Below, in pieces: positions 41,565-51,516 of a stretch of 64,000 nucleotides of DNA. Source of the DNA: Xanthobacteraceae bacterium (GTDB lineage Bacteria; Pseudomonadota; Alphaproteobacteria; Rhizobiales; Xanthobacteraceae). Location of the stretch: NCBI GenBank assembly GCA_029239875.1, contig JARBUD010000010.1:1-64000 (forward strand), read 5' to 3'. Position 1 is the first letter of the stretch. Every line of letters starts with the position of its first letter. Both the position numbers and the translations under genes were made by a program. The notes under the pieces were generated by a model. The model searched no databases, was not told the DNA's origin, and was given only the letters and a program-made list of their open reading frames with translations.

Positions 41565-42348
41565 GCGCCATGGCGGCGGCGGGGTTGCGCGGCTTGAAGC
41601 CGCTGATGACGAAGAGGAATACCTCGCGCGGCTCTTCCTTTGCGGCGGGCGCGAGCAGCTGGTCCTTCAGCGCCGGCGGCGTGCGGCCTTCCGACCACGC
41701 CTTGGCCGCCTCCGCCCAGCTATCCAGCGCCTTGCTGGAATAGCCGAGCGCCTCGTCCTCGCTCGTGCCCATGATGCGGGCATAGACGAAGGGCGCGGTG
41801 ACGTCGGCAATGGAAGGAAACTCGCTGTCGCCGGCGAAGATGATGGCGACGCCGTATTCGCGTGCCAGCTCAACGAACTCCTTCGCCTTGAAGCTGTCGT
41901 GCCGCACCTCCACCGCGTGGCGGATGTCGCGCCCGTCGACGCGCTTGGGCAGCAGCTTGAGGAAGCCCTCGAAATCGGCCGGATCGAACTTCTTGGTGCC
42001 CATGAACTGCCAGTTCACCGGGCCGAGCTTCTCCTTCAATTCGGTCACGCCCGAGTTGAAGAAGCGCTCGACGGATTCACCCGCCTCCGCCAGCACCCGG
42101 CGATTGGTGGTGAAGCGCGGGCCCTTCAGCGTGAAGACGAAGCCTTCCGGCGTCTCGGCATGCCATTTGGCGAAGCTCTCGGGCTTCTGCGAGCCGTAAT
42201 AGGTGCCGTTGATCTCGATCGCCGTCAGTTTCGAGCCGGCATATTCCAGCTCGCGCTTCTGGGCGAGGCCCTCGGGATAGAAGTTCCCGCGCCAGGGCTC
42301 GAAGGTCCAGCCGCCGACGCCGATGCGGATGGGTCCATGCTTCGACAT
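41548..42348 (-). CDS. DUF72 (YecE-like) protein
   Basis: IRIGVGGWTFEPWRGNFYPEGLAQKRELEYAGSKLTAIEINGTYYGSQ. Confidence 0.92.
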   Translation of the reverse strand: MSKHGPIRIGVGGWTFEPWRGNFYPEGLAQKRELEYAGSKLTAIEINGTYYGSQKPESFAKWHAETPEGFVFTLKGPRFTTNRRVLAEAGESVERFFNSGVTELKEKLGPVNWQFMGTKKFDPADFEGFLKLLPKRVDGRDIRHAVEVRHDSFKAKEFVELAREYGVAIIFAGDSEFPSIADVTAPFVYARIMGTSEDEALGYSSKALDSWAEAAKAWSEGRTPPALKDQLLAPAAKEEPREVFLFVISGFKPRNPAAAMALIERV

Positions 42349-42419
42349 CGCGACCTCGCTTGTGAGCGCCTAGGGGAAGGGATTCCGGCGCGGGAAAATG
42401 CCACGAAACGCCGCCGCCG

Positions 42420-43526
42420 TCACAGCCGTCGCCGCCCGCCGGCCGTCTCGCCGACGGCAGGCGGTGGCAGATCGGGCACGGTCCGCACGTTCAGGGAAGC
42501 ATCCTGTACCTCCGGCGGGCGCGAGCCGCCGCGATATTGCCGGGGCGACATGCCGAAGGCCTTGCGGAACTCGCGCGAGAAATGCGCCGCGTCGGAGAAG
42601 CCGCAGTCGAAGGCGATCTCGGTGATGCTGCGGGGGCTGTTGGTCAGCATCCAGCACGCATAGTCCTTGCGCAGCTCGCGCTGGAAAGCGGCGGGCGAGA
42701 CGCTGAGCGCGGTGCTGAAGGCTCGCTCCAATTGCCGGCTCGAACAGCCGACATAGCGGGCGATGGCGTCGATCGAGGGCGGATCGTCCAGGCGCTGCTC
42801 CATGAAATGGACGGCCTGATGCACCCGCGCATCGGTGACGCCGCCGAGATCGGCGAAGAAATGCGGTTGCGGCAGCGAGGAAGGGCGCATGCCCTGCAGC
42901 ATCATGTGCCGCACCGCCTGGTTGGCCTTGGCCGCCCCACAATGGCGCGTGACGAGGTAGAGGCCGAGATCGATCGCGGCGGTGGAACCGGCGCAGGACA
43001 GGACGTCGCCCTCGTCGACGAACAGCTTATCGGTCACCGGACGCAGCGTCGGGAACTGGGCCTGGAAGGCCTCCAGCACGTTCCAGTGGACGCAGGCGGT
43101 GCGTTTCTCGAACAGGCCGGCCTGCGCGATGGCGAAGGTGCCGGTGCACACCCCGATCAGCCGCACGCCGGCCCCCGCGGCGCGCCGCAGGTAGTCGAGC
43201 AGCGCCGCGGGATGGTGCTCGTTGAGATAGTCGTTGCCCCCGCACACCGCGATGTAGTCGAACTGCGCGGGGTCGAGCAGCGGCGAACTGTCGGAGATGA
43301 CCACGCCGCAACTGGCCCGCCGCGACGTGCCGTCAAGGCTCATCACCGTCCAGGAGGCATGGATCTGCCGGCTTCGCCCGCCATGATCGGCGGCGAGGCG
43401 CAGCGCGTCGATCAGCCCGCCGAAGGCGGCGAGGGTGAACTGGTCCAGCAGCACGAAGCCGACGCGCAGCGGCGAGGTGCGGGCGGACGCGAAGCGTTCG
43501 GCGGAGAGCGAAGGCACATGCGACAT
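42420..43526 (-). CDS. GlxA-family regulator (DJ-1/PfpI-like + AraC HTH)
   Basis: VGFVLLDQFTLAAFGGLIDALRLA; GVCTGTFAIAQAGL; AraC C-terminus ITEIAFDCGFSDAAHFSREFRKAFGMSPRQYR. Confidence 0.93.
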   Translation of the reverse strand: MSHVPSLSAERFASARTSPLRVGFVLLDQFTLAAFGGLIDALRLAADHGGRSRQIHASWTVMSLDGTSRRASCGVVISDSSPLLDPAQFDYIAVCGGNDYLNEHHPAALLDYLRRAAGAGVRLIGVCTGTFAIAQAGLFEKRTACVHWNVLEAFQAQFPTLRPVTDKLFVDEGDVLSCAGSTAAIDLGLYLVTRHCGAAKANQAVRHMMLQGMRPSSLPQPHFFADLGGVTDARVHQAVHFMEQRLDDPPSIDAIARYVGCSSRQLERAFSTALSVSPAAFQRELRKDYACWMLTNSPRSITEIAFDCGFSDAAHFSREFRKAFGMSPRQYRGGSRPPEVQDASLNVRTVPDLPPPAVGETAGGRRRL

Positions 43527-43621
43527 GTCGCCAATATCAAAGTTTCTGGCCCGATACTGCAAGCCGCCCTTGCGTCAGGGCGCGATTATCCGGCCGCCTG
43601 CACATGAGGGGAGATAACAAC

Positions 43622-44662
43622 ATGGCACGCATCCATGGTCTCGTTACCGCGTCGGCGCTCGCGCTCGGCGCCGCCATCGCGCCGGCATCGGCGCAGGAAG
43701 CCCTGCACGTCGCCTGGTACGGCGGCAACTGGGGAGACGCCTTCAAGGCCTGCGTGGCCGATCCCTTCACCAAGGCCACGGGCGTCACCGTGGTGCCGGA
43801 GGTCGGCACCTCCACCGTCACCCTGGCGAAGCTGCAGCAGCAGAAGGACGCCCCCACCATCGACGTCGCCTGGATGGATGGCGGCGTCAGCGAACTCGCC
43901 GACGCCGCGGGCGTGCTCGAGCCGATCACGCAAGCGGGCGTGCCGAACCTCGCCAACACGGTGCCGCAGGCGGTCTACAAGGACGATGGCGGCATCTATG
44001 CGGTTGGCACGGGCTACTACTCGCTCGGCCTGACCTACAACACGCAGGAGATCAAGGAGCCGCCGGCCTCCTGGAACGATCTGTGGAAGCCCGAATATGC
44101 CGATGCGGTGACGATCCCCTCACCGGCCAATTCCTCCGGCGTGCCGTTCCTGTTCTTCCTGCACAAGATCTGGAACGCGCCGGCCGGCGACTTCGCCCCG
44201 GTGTTCGCGAAGATCAAGGAACTCAAGCCGGCGCTGTTCTTCGATTCCTCGGGCGCGGCCTCCAATGCCTACCAGAGCGGCGAGGCGGTGATCGGCGCGC
44301 ATTTCAACGTCGGCGCCTTCGACCTCATCGCCAAGGGCCTGCCGATCGGCTTCACCGTGCCGAAGGAAGGCGTCTGGGCCACGGATGCCCGCCTGCATCT
44401 GGTGAAGAACGCCCCGCGCAAGGAGCTGGCGCAGAAGTTCATCGACACCGCGCTGACGCCCGAAGCCTCCGGCTGCCTCGCCGAGAAACTGTTCCTCGGC
44501 CCGTCGGTGAAGGGCGTCACCGTCTCCGCCGAGACCGCCCGCAAGCTGCCCTGGGGCGAGAAGGGCTCGGTCGAGAACCTCTATCTCCTGAACTGGGCCG
44601 AGGTGAACGCCAAGCGCGCCGAACTCGTCGACACTTGGAACCGCGAGATCGCCCGCAAGTAG
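43622..44662 (+). CDS. ABC transporter substrate-binding protein (PotD/extracellular type)
   Basis: Signal peptide; EALHVAWYGGNWGDAFKACVADPFTKATGVTVV. Confidence 0.92.
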   Translation: MARIHGLVTASALALGAAIAPASAQEALHVAWYGGNWGDAFKACVADPFTKATGVTVVPEVGTSTVTLAKLQQQKDAPTIDVAWMDGGVSELADAAGVLEPITQAGVPNLANTVPQAVYKDDGGIYAVGTGYYSLGLTYNTQEIKEPPASWNDLWKPEYADAVTIPSPANSSGVPFLFFLHKIWNAPAGDFAPVFAKIKELKPALFFDSSGAASNAYQSGEAVIGAHFNVGAFDLIAKGLPIGFTVPKEGVWATDARLHLVKNAPRKELAQKFIDTALTPEASGCLAEKLFLGPSVKGVTVSAETARKLPWGEKGSVENLYLLNWAEVNAKRAELVDTWNREIARK

Positions 44663-44847
44663 AGGCGCGCGCTCCCTCCGCCCGGCCCCACTCCGTCCGG
44701 GCGGAGCCGTCCTCGACCCCATCGGTCCAGGGCCTCCGCCGGCGCATTGTCGCCGATCCCGGACGCTCTGGCGTAATCTGGCTCCGCCGACCTGGGACGG
44801 CCACCCTTCCGTGCGGCTGTCCGCCTTCTCAAGCCAGGACACCATCT

Positions 44848-45891
44848 GTGCAGCCACTTCTCACCATTGAATCCGTCTCGAAGCGCTTTGCCGGGCACCA
44901 GGCCCTGCACGAGGTCGACCTCGCGATCGACGGCGGCGAATTCATCGCGCTGCTGGGTCCGAGCGGCTGCGGCAAGACCACGCTCCTGCGCTGCATCGCC
45001 GGCTTCCTGAAGCCGGACGACGGCCGCATCCTCATCGAAGGCGCGGACATCACCGGCGCGCCGCCCTATCGCCGCCCGCTGAACACGGTGTTCCAGAGCT
45101 ACGCGCTCTTTCCCCATATGAGCGTCGCCGACAACGTCGCCTACGGCCCGCGCCGGGCCGGCACCGGCCGCGCCGAGGCGCAGTCCCGTGCCCGCGAGGC
45201 GCTGGCGCTGGTCGGGCTGGAGGAGATGGGCGAGCGGCTGCCGCGCGCGCTTTCCGGCGGCCAGCAGCAGCGCGTGGCGCTGGCCCGCGCGATCGTGAAC
45301 AGGCCGAAGCTGCTGCTGCTCGACGAACCGCTCTCCGCGCTCGACCTGAAGCTGCGCCGCCGCATGCAGATCGAGCTCAAGCACATCCAGGAAAAGCTCG
45401 GCATCGCCTTCATCTTCGTGACCCACGACCAGGAAGAGGCCATGGCGATGGCCAACCGGATCGTGGTGATGAATGCCGGGCGCATCGAGCAGATCGGCAC
45501 GCCCGCCGACATCTACCGGGCGCCGGCGAGCCGCTTCGTCGCCGAGTTCGTCGGCGAGCCGAACCTCATCCCGGTCGAGCCGGCGGGCCCGGGCCGCATG
45601 CGCCTCAAGGTCACCGGCGCCGAACTGCCCTATGCCGAGGGCGTGCGCTGCGTGATGGCGCGGCCGGAAGACCTCGTGCTCGTCGATGGCACGCCGCCCG
45701 CCGACCTCGCCACCGCTGCCGGCATCGTCGAGGAAGTGGTCGCCGTCGGTCCGGTGACGACGCTGTTCGTGCGCTGCGGCGACGTCGTGCTGAAGGTCGC
45801 CCGGCTCGGCATGTCCGCTGCCGCGCTGCATCCCGGCAGCGCCGTCACCCTCGGGCTGCGCGTTTCGGCGCTGCACCCGATCGTGGAGTGA
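44848..45891 (+). CDS. ABC transporter ATP-binding protein (PotA-like)
   Basis: LLGPSGCGKTTLLRCIAGF; LSGGQQQRVALARAI; GTG start. Confidence 0.95.
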   Translation: MQPLLTIESVSKRFAGHQALHEVDLAIDGGEFIALLGPSGCGKTTLLRCIAGFLKPDDGRILIEGADITGAPPYRRPLNTVFQSYALFPHMSVADNVAYGPRRAGTGRAEAQSRAREALALVGLEEMGERLPRALSGGQQQRVALARAIVNRPKLLLLDEPLSALDLKLRRRMQIELKHIQEKLGIAFIFVTHDQEEAMAMANRIVVMNAGRIEQIGTPADIYRAPASRFVAEFVGEPNLIPVEPAGPGRMRLKVTGAELPYAEGVRCVMARPEDLVLVDGTPPADLATAAGIVEEVVAVGPVTTLFVRCGDVVLKVARLGMSAAALHPGSAVTLGLRVSALHPIVE

Positions 45892-46733
45892 GCCCGGTGA
45901 CCGCGCCCCGCACCACATTGGCCCTGCTGCTGTTCGCGCCGCTCGCCTTCTTCGCCGCCTTCTTCGTGGCGCCGATGGTGGTGGTCGCGCTCTCCAGCAT
46001 CACCGCCGACGACGGCGCCCTCACCGCTGCCCACTACGCGCGGATCCTCCTCGACCAGTATCACTGGGACGTGCTGTGGGTGACCTTCCGCATCGCGCTT
46101 CTGACCACGCTGATCTGCATGCTGGTGGGCTTCCCGCTCGCCTGGTACCTCGTGCGGATCGTGCGCTGGCGGGCGTGGCGGCGGGCCTGCGTGATCCTCA
46201 TCATCGTGCCGCTGTTCACCTCGAACATCGTGCGCTCCTTCGGCTGGATGGTGCTGCTCGGGCGCACCGGCCTGGTCAATCAGGGGCTGATGGGGCTCGG
46301 CCTCACCGAGCGCCCGATCCGCTTCCTCGGCACCGAGACCGGCATCCTCATCGGCCTCGTCTACATCCTCGTGCCCTTCGTGGTGCTCACGGTCGGCAAC
46401 GCGCTGGCCAAGATCGACACCGCCTATGAAGAAGCCTCCGCCGATCTGGGCGTCGGGCCGGCGCGGACCTTCTGGTTCGTCACCCTGCCGCTGACCCTGC
46501 CGGGCGCGGTCTCCGGGGCCATCATGGTGTTCGCCCTGGCGGTCAGCGCCTATGTGACGCCGGCGCTGCTCTCGGGCGGCCAGATCACCGTGTTCTCCAT
46601 GCTGATCTTCCAGCAATACTCGTCGGTGTTCGACTTCCACTACGGCGCGGCGCTGAGCATCACGCTGCTGGTGCTGACGCTGGTCCTCGTCACCGTCGCC
46701 GGGCGCATCGGCGAAGGGAGGAAGCCGGCATGA
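45888..46733 (+). CDS. ABC transporter permease (PotB-like)
   Basis: GTGA overlap; EEASADLGVGPARTFWFVTLPLTLPG EAA loop. Confidence 0.93.
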   Translation: MSPVTAPRTTLALLLFAPLAFFAAFFVAPMVVVALSSITADDGALTAAHYARILLDQYHWDVLWVTFRIALLTTLICMLVGFPLAWYLVRIVRWRAWRRACVILIIVPLFTSNIVRSFGWMVLLGRTGLVNQGLMGLGLTERPIRFLGTETGILIGLVYILVPFVVLTVGNALAKIDTAYEEASADLGVGPARTFWFVTLPLTLPGAVSGAIMVFALAVSAYVTPALLSGGQITVFSMLIFQQYSSVFDFHYGAALSITLLVLTLVLVTVAGRIGEGRKPA

Positions 46734-47524
46734 TCACGCGCTTCCTCATCCGCATCGTCGCCCTCGCCGCGCTCGCCTATCTAGTGCTGCCGCTGGTGGT
46801 GATCGTCGGCGCCTCGCTCACCGAGACCAGCTACCTCGCCTTTCCGCCGCAGGGGCTGACGCTGAAATGGTTCGGCGTGCTGTTCGACGATCCGTCCTAC
46901 GTCTCGGCCTTCGTCACCTCGACCCTGCTGGCGCTCGCCGCCACGGTGGTGGCGATCGTGCTCGCCATACCCGCGAGCCTGGCGCTGGCGCGCTACGTCT
47001 TTGCCGGCCGTGAGGCGATCTCCTCGCTGCTGATGTCGCCCCTAGTGCTGCCCTATGTGGTGCTCGGCGCCGCGCTGCTGCAGTTCGGCTCCGCCATCGG
47101 GCTGGCGCGCTCCTTCGAGGCGCTGCTCGTCGGCCATGTCGTCATCGTCATGCCCTTCGTGCTGCGCTCGGTGCTGCCGCTGCTAACCCCCGAGCAGCGC
47201 GCGCTGGAAGAGGCCTCGATGGACCTCGGCGCGACGCCGGTCGCCACCTTCTTCCTGGTCGTGCTGCCGCAGATCCGCGGCGGCATCGTCTCGGGCGGCC
47301 TCCTCGCCTTCATCTCCTCCTGGATCAACGTCGAGCTGTCGATCTTCAACACCTCCTCGGCGCTCAACACCATCCCGGTGAAGATGTTCAACTACGTGCA
47401 GTACACGATCGATCCGACCATCGCGGCGGTGTCCGCGATCACCATCGTCGCGGCTGCGCTCGTCATCATCCTTCTCGATCTGCTGATTGGACTGGACATG
47501 CTGTCCGAGTCCCGTCGGCCCTAA
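46730..47524 (+). CDS. ABC transporter permease (PotC-like)
   Basis: ATGA overlap; EEASMDLGATPVATFFLVVLPQIRGGI EAA loop. Confidence 0.93.
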   Translation: MITRFLIRIVALAALAYLVLPLVVIVGASLTETSYLAFPPQGLTLKWFGVLFDDPSYVSAFVTSTLLALAATVVAIVLAIPASLALARYVFAGREAISSLLMSPLVLPYVVLGAALLQFGSAIGLARSFEALLVGHVVIVMPFVLRSVLPLLTPEQRALEEASMDLGATPVATFFLVVLPQIRGGIVSGGLLAFISSWINVELSIFNTSSALNTIPVKMFNYVQYTIDPTIAAVSAITIVAAALVIILLDLLIGLDMLSESRRP

Positions 47525-47543
47525 TCCCAACGGAGCCTTCGCG

Positions 47544-48557
47544 ATGCGCAAGCAGGATAGTTTTGACGTCATTTACACGCACACCGAGGGCGAGCCGCTC
47601 TGCATCATCCACAGCGGCATTCCCTATCCGGCGGGCTCCTCGATCATCGAGAAGCGGGCGTTCCTCGAGGAGAATTACGACTGGGTGCGCGAGGCGCTGA
47701 TGCGCGAGCCGCGCGGCCATCGCGACATGTTCGGCGTGTTCCTGACCCCGCCTTCCTCGCGCGACTACGACGCCGGCCTGATCTATATCGACGGCACGCA
47801 GTACTCGCACATGTGCGGCCACGGCACGATCGCCGTCGCCATGGCGATGGTGGCGCACGGCATGGTGCGTCGCTCGGACGACGGCATCACCAAGATCCGC
47901 TTCGAGACCACCGCCGGCCTCGTCCAGGCCGAGGTCGCCACCGATGGCGACGAGGTGCTGTGGACCCGCTTCGAGAACGTGCCGGCCTATGTGGCGGCGC
48001 AGGACGTCGCCTTCGACCTGCCGGGCGTCGGCGCGCTCAAGGCCGACATCGTGTGGGGCGGCAACTATTTCGGCATCATCGACCTGCGCGGCACCTCGCT
48101 GAAGATCGGCCCGGAGAACGGCTCGGAGCTGTCGCGCCTCGGCATCCTCGCCCGCGAGGCGATCCGCGAGAAGGTGAAGATCCAGCACCCGACCGCCGGC
48201 CACATCAACAACTTCAACTTCGTCACCTTCTGGCACGAGCCGACCATCGAAGGCGCGCTCTACAAGAACGTGCACGTGTTCAGTGCCGGCCAGCTCGACC
48301 GCTCGCCGGGCGGCACCGGCACCAGCGCGATGATGGCGATGTTCGAGGCGCGCGGCGTGATCGGCCTGAACCAGCCGATCAAGTCCGAGGGCCTGCTCGG
48401 CACTGGCACCTTCGAAGGCGAGCTGATCGGCGAGACGAAGCTCAACAATGTGCGCGCGGTGCGCCCCACGGTGAAGGGCACCGCCGGCCTGCTCGGCACG
48501 GCGCGCTGGGTGATCGACCGCAAGGACCCGGTCGGCGCCGGCTTCCTCGTCGCCTGA
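47544..48557 (+). CDS. Proline racemase superfamily enzyme (hydroxyproline epimerase/dehydratase-like) with atypical Cys/Gly active-site pair
   Basis: THTEGEPLCII; MCGHGTIAVAMAMV; LDRSPGGTGTSAMMAMF. Confidence 0.9.
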   Translation: MRKQDSFDVIYTHTEGEPLCIIHSGIPYPAGSSIIEKRAFLEENYDWVREALMREPRGHRDMFGVFLTPPSSRDYDAGLIYIDGTQYSHMCGHGTIAVAMAMVAHGMVRRSDDGITKIRFETTAGLVQAEVATDGDEVLWTRFENVPAYVAAQDVAFDLPGVGALKADIVWGGNYFGIIDLRGTSLKIGPENGSELSRLGILAREAIREKVKIQHPTAGHINNFNFVTFWHEPTIEGALYKNVHVFSAGQLDRSPGGTGTSAMMAMFEARGVIGLNQPIKSEGLLGTGTFEGELIGETKLNNVRAVRPTVKGTAGLLGTARWVIDRKDPVGAGFLVA

Positions 48558-48573
48558 CGAGCGGGACTGACAA

Positions 48574-48599
48574 GATCGGCGCCCGCGAGGGCGCCGATC
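48574..48599. terminator. Hairpin between convergent genes
   Basis: GATCGGCGCCC-GCGA-GGGCGCCGATC, perfect 11-bp stem with GNRA loop. Confidence 0.65.
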
Positions 48600-48602
48600 A
48601 AC

Positions 48603-49505
48603 CTACGGCAGGACCGTGGTCACGATCGACCGGTCCAGCGCCTCGTAGTCGAAGTAGCGGATGCTCTCGTAGAGCTCGGCGCGGGTCTGCATGCGCGGGA
48701 TCAGCGCCTCCGGCGTGCCGGCCCGGCGGATTTCGCGATAGAGCTCTTCCTGCGCCTTGGCGGCGACGCGCAGCGACGATACCGGCCAGATCACCATGCG
48801 ATAGCCGAGCTCGGCGAATTCCTGCGCGGTCAGCGCCGGCGTGCGTCCGAACTCCGTCATGTTGGCGAGCAGCTTCACGCCCGGCAGGCGCTGGGCGACC
48901 TCGCGGAACATCTCGACCGAGGTGAGTGCCTCCGGGAAGATCGCGTCGGCACCAGCCTCCAGATAGAGCTTCGCGCGCGCCACCGCGCCGACGATCCCCT
49001 CGCTCGCGGCCGCATCGGTGCGGGCGATGATGACGAGGTCGCGGCGCGCCCGGCGGGCGGCATTCACCTTCGCCGCCATGTCCTGCGGCGAGGCGAGGTG
49101 CTTGTCGTTCAGATGACCGCACTTCTTGGGAAGAAGCTGGTCCTCCATCTGCACCGCGCCGGCGCCCGCATCCTCGAAGGCGCGGACCATGTGCATCACG
49201 TTCAGCGCCTCGCCATAGCCGGTGTCGCCGTCGACGAGGACCGGCAGCATGGAGGCGCGGGCGAGCTGGCGGGTGTAGAAGGCCATCTCGTCGACGGTCA
49301 GGATGCCGAGGTCCGGCAGCCCCATCGAGGCGCTCACCGCCGCGCCCGAGAGATAGAGCGCCTCGAAGCCGGCATCGCGGGCCTGAAGCGCGGCGAGCCC
49401 GTTATGGGCGCCGGGAATCTCCAGGATGGCGTCGCGCTCGATGAGCGCCCGGAACCGCGCGCCCGCCGAGGCCGTGGGCAGATCGGCACTAACGAGATAG
49501 GTCAA
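48603..49505 (-). CDS. Isocitrate lyase/PEP mutase family (methylisocitrate lyase-like)
   Basis: DGDTGYGEALNVMHMVRAFEDAGAGAVQMEDQLLPKKCGHL. Confidence 0.93.
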   Translation of the reverse strand: MTYLVSADLPTASAGARFRALIERDAILEIPGAHNGLAALQARDAGFEALYLSGAAVSASMGLPDLGILTVDEMAFYTRQLARASMLPVLVDGDTGYGEALNVMHMVRAFEDAGAGAVQMEDQLLPKKCGHLNDKHLASPQDMAAKVNAARRARRDLVIIARTDAAASEGIVGAVARAKLYLEAGADAIFPEALTSVEMFREVAQRLPGVKLLANMTEFGRTPALTAQEFAELGYRMVIWPVSSLRVAAKAQEELYREIRRAGTPEALIPRMQTRAELYESIRYFDYEALDRSIVTTVLP

Positions 49506-49546
49506 GGCAAGGTCCTCTGTCGGTCATCGGTTGCGGCGGAGCGGCC

Positions 49547-51061
49547 TCAGCTCGCCTCGCTGTCCGACATGGCGCGGATGCGCCGGCCGAGACGCGGGGC
49601 GAGCATGGGGACGAGGAAGGTCAGCGCGGCCAGCACCCAGAACAGGATGGCGACCGGCGAGGAGACGAGCACCAGCACGTCGCCGTCCGAGAGCGACAAG
49701 GCGCGCCGGATGTTGTCCTCCAGCAGCCGCGCCAGCACGAAGGCGATCAGCATCGGGATGAGCGGGATGCCGATCTTGCGCATCGCATAGGCGACGATGC
49801 CGATGCCGGTGGCGAGCAGCAGCTCGAAGGTCGAGTTCGTCGCCGCATAGACGCCGGCGAAGGACAGGCCGAGCACGCCGGGGAACAGGATCCAGTTCGG
49901 CACCAGCAGCAGGCGCGCGAACAGACCGACCAACGGCAGGTTGAGCACCAGCAGCATGATGTTGCCGATATACATGGAGGCGATCAGGCCCCAGGCGATC
50001 TCCGGGCGCTGGGTGAAGAGCAGCGGGCCGGGCGTGATCGAGTACATCAAGAGCGCACCCAGCATGACGGCGGTGGTTCCCGAGCCGGGAATGCCGAGCG
50101 CCAGCATCGGCACCATCGAGGCGGTCTGGGCGGCGTTGTCGGCGGTCTCCGGCGCCGCGAGGCCGCGCATGTCGCCCTTGCCGAAGGTGCCGTCGCGATC
50201 GGACACCCGCTTCTCCGCCGTATAGGCGAGCGCGGAGGCCACGGCCGCACCGGTGCCCGGCAGCACGCCGAGGAAGAAGCCGATGCCGGTCGCGCGCAGC
50301 ATCGCCGGGAAGCAGGCGACGAGCTCCCTCAGCTTCAGATGGCTGCCGGCGCCGAGATTGGAGACCGAGCCCGAGCGCATGCCTTCCGCCACCACGAGAA
50401 TCTCGCTGACGGCGAACAGGCCGATGGTCAGGGTGGTGAAGTCGATCCCGCCCAGCAATTCCAGCGAGCCGAAGGTGAAGCGCTCGACGCCGGAGCCGCC
50501 GTCGACACCGATCATGGCGCCGAGCAGCCCGAGGCAGATCGCCGCCCAGGTCTTGGCGGTGCGCCCCTGCCCCATGGTCGCCAGCAGCGCGAAGGCGAGC
50601 ACCATCAGCGCCACATACTCCGCCGGCCCGAAGGAGACGGCGAGGCGCGCGATGGGCACGGCGAGGAAGGTGAGCAGGACGACGGTGAGCGTGCCGCCGA
50701 CGAAGCTGCCGATGCCGCTCAGCGCCAGCGCCGCCGCTCCGCGCCCCTGCTGCGCCAGCGGGTAACCGTCCAGCGTCGTCATGACGAGGCCGGGATCGCC
50801 GGGGATGTTCAGGAGGATGGACGAGATGCGCCCGCCATAGCCGCTGCCGTAATAGATGCCGGCCAGCAGGATCAGCGCGCTCTCGGGCGGCAACTGCAGC
50901 GAGAAGCACAGCGGCAGCAGCAGCACGATGGCGTTGATCGGGCCGATGCCCGGCAGCGCCCCGATGGCCGTGCCGAGAGCGGCGCCAGCGAGCGCGAGCG
51001 CCAGGTTGAACGGCGTGAAGGCGACGCTGAAGCCGAAGGCCAGTGAGGAAAGCGCTTCCAT
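49547..51061 (-). CDS. tctA: Tripartite tricarboxylate transporter permease TctA
   Basis: GALPGIGPINAIVLLLPLCF; GIYYGSGYGGRISSILLNIPGDP. Confidence 0.95.
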   Translation of the reverse strand: MEALSSLAFGFSVAFTPFNLALALAGAALGTAIGALPGIGPINAIVLLLPLCFSLQLPPESALILLAGIYYGSGYGGRISSILLNIPGDPGLVMTTLDGYPLAQQGRGAAALALSGIGSFVGGTLTVVLLTFLAVPIARLAVSFGPAEYVALMVLAFALLATMGQGRTAKTWAAICLGLLGAMIGVDGGSGVERFTFGSLELLGGIDFTTLTIGLFAVSEILVVAEGMRSGSVSNLGAGSHLKLRELVACFPAMLRATGIGFFLGVLPGTGAAVASALAYTAEKRVSDRDGTFGKGDMRGLAAPETADNAAQTASMVPMLALGIPGSGTTAVMLGALLMYSITPGPLLFTQRPEIAWGLIASMYIGNIMLLVLNLPLVGLFARLLLVPNWILFPGVLGLSFAGVYAATNSTFELLLATGIGIVAYAMRKIGIPLIPMLIAFVLARLLEDNIRRALSLSDGDVLVLVSSPVAILFWVLAALTFLVPMLAPRLGRRIRAMSDSEAS

Positions 51062-51062
51062 C

Positions 51063-51506
51063 TCAGATCCCCAGCGGTCCGCGCGGCAGCGGCAGGCCGA
51101 GCAGGATGTCGATCAGCAAAAGGAAGCTTCCGGCAAGCGCGACGGAGGCGATGGCCGACCCCAGCGTCGGGCCGCGGAAGGCCTTGGCGCAGGCGAAGCA
51201 CAGCAGGGTGGTCGCCGGCACGAAGCCGAGCGGATCGAGCACGAGCGGATAGACCAGGCTCGCGACCGCCACGAGGATGACGCGGCCATAGTCGCCGCGC
51301 TCCCACTCGACACGGTCGGGACGCAGCAGGATGGCGGCGCCGGCGATCGCCAATATGGCCCCCACCACCATCGGGAACACCTTCGGGCCGACCGGGTCGG
51401 CCGCGAAGGGAACGTCGAGCGACCAGGCGTGCCAGATCGCGCCGATGCCGACGAGAAGGAAGAGCGCGCCGGCGATCCGGTCGCCCGACGATCCTGCTGC
51501 GTTCAT
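51063..51506 (-). CDS. tctB: Tripartite tricarboxylate transporter TctB family
   Basis: Small 4-TM protein directly upstream of tctA: GPKVFPMVVGAILAIAGAAILLR. Confidence 0.88.
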   Translation of the reverse strand: MNAAGSSGDRIAGALFLLVGIGAIWHAWSLDVPFAADPVGPKVFPMVVGAILAIAGAAILLRPDRVEWERGDYGRVILVAVASLVYPLVLDPLGFVPATTLLCFACAKAFRGPTLGSAIASVALAGSFLLLIDILLGLPLPRGPLGI

Positions 51507-51516
51507 GAGTGCCTGC

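Noticed and set aside
44083-44847. N-terminal extension of the PotA-like ORF
   Set aside because: Out-of-frame overlap with the substrate-binding protein; family similarity starts at about 44848
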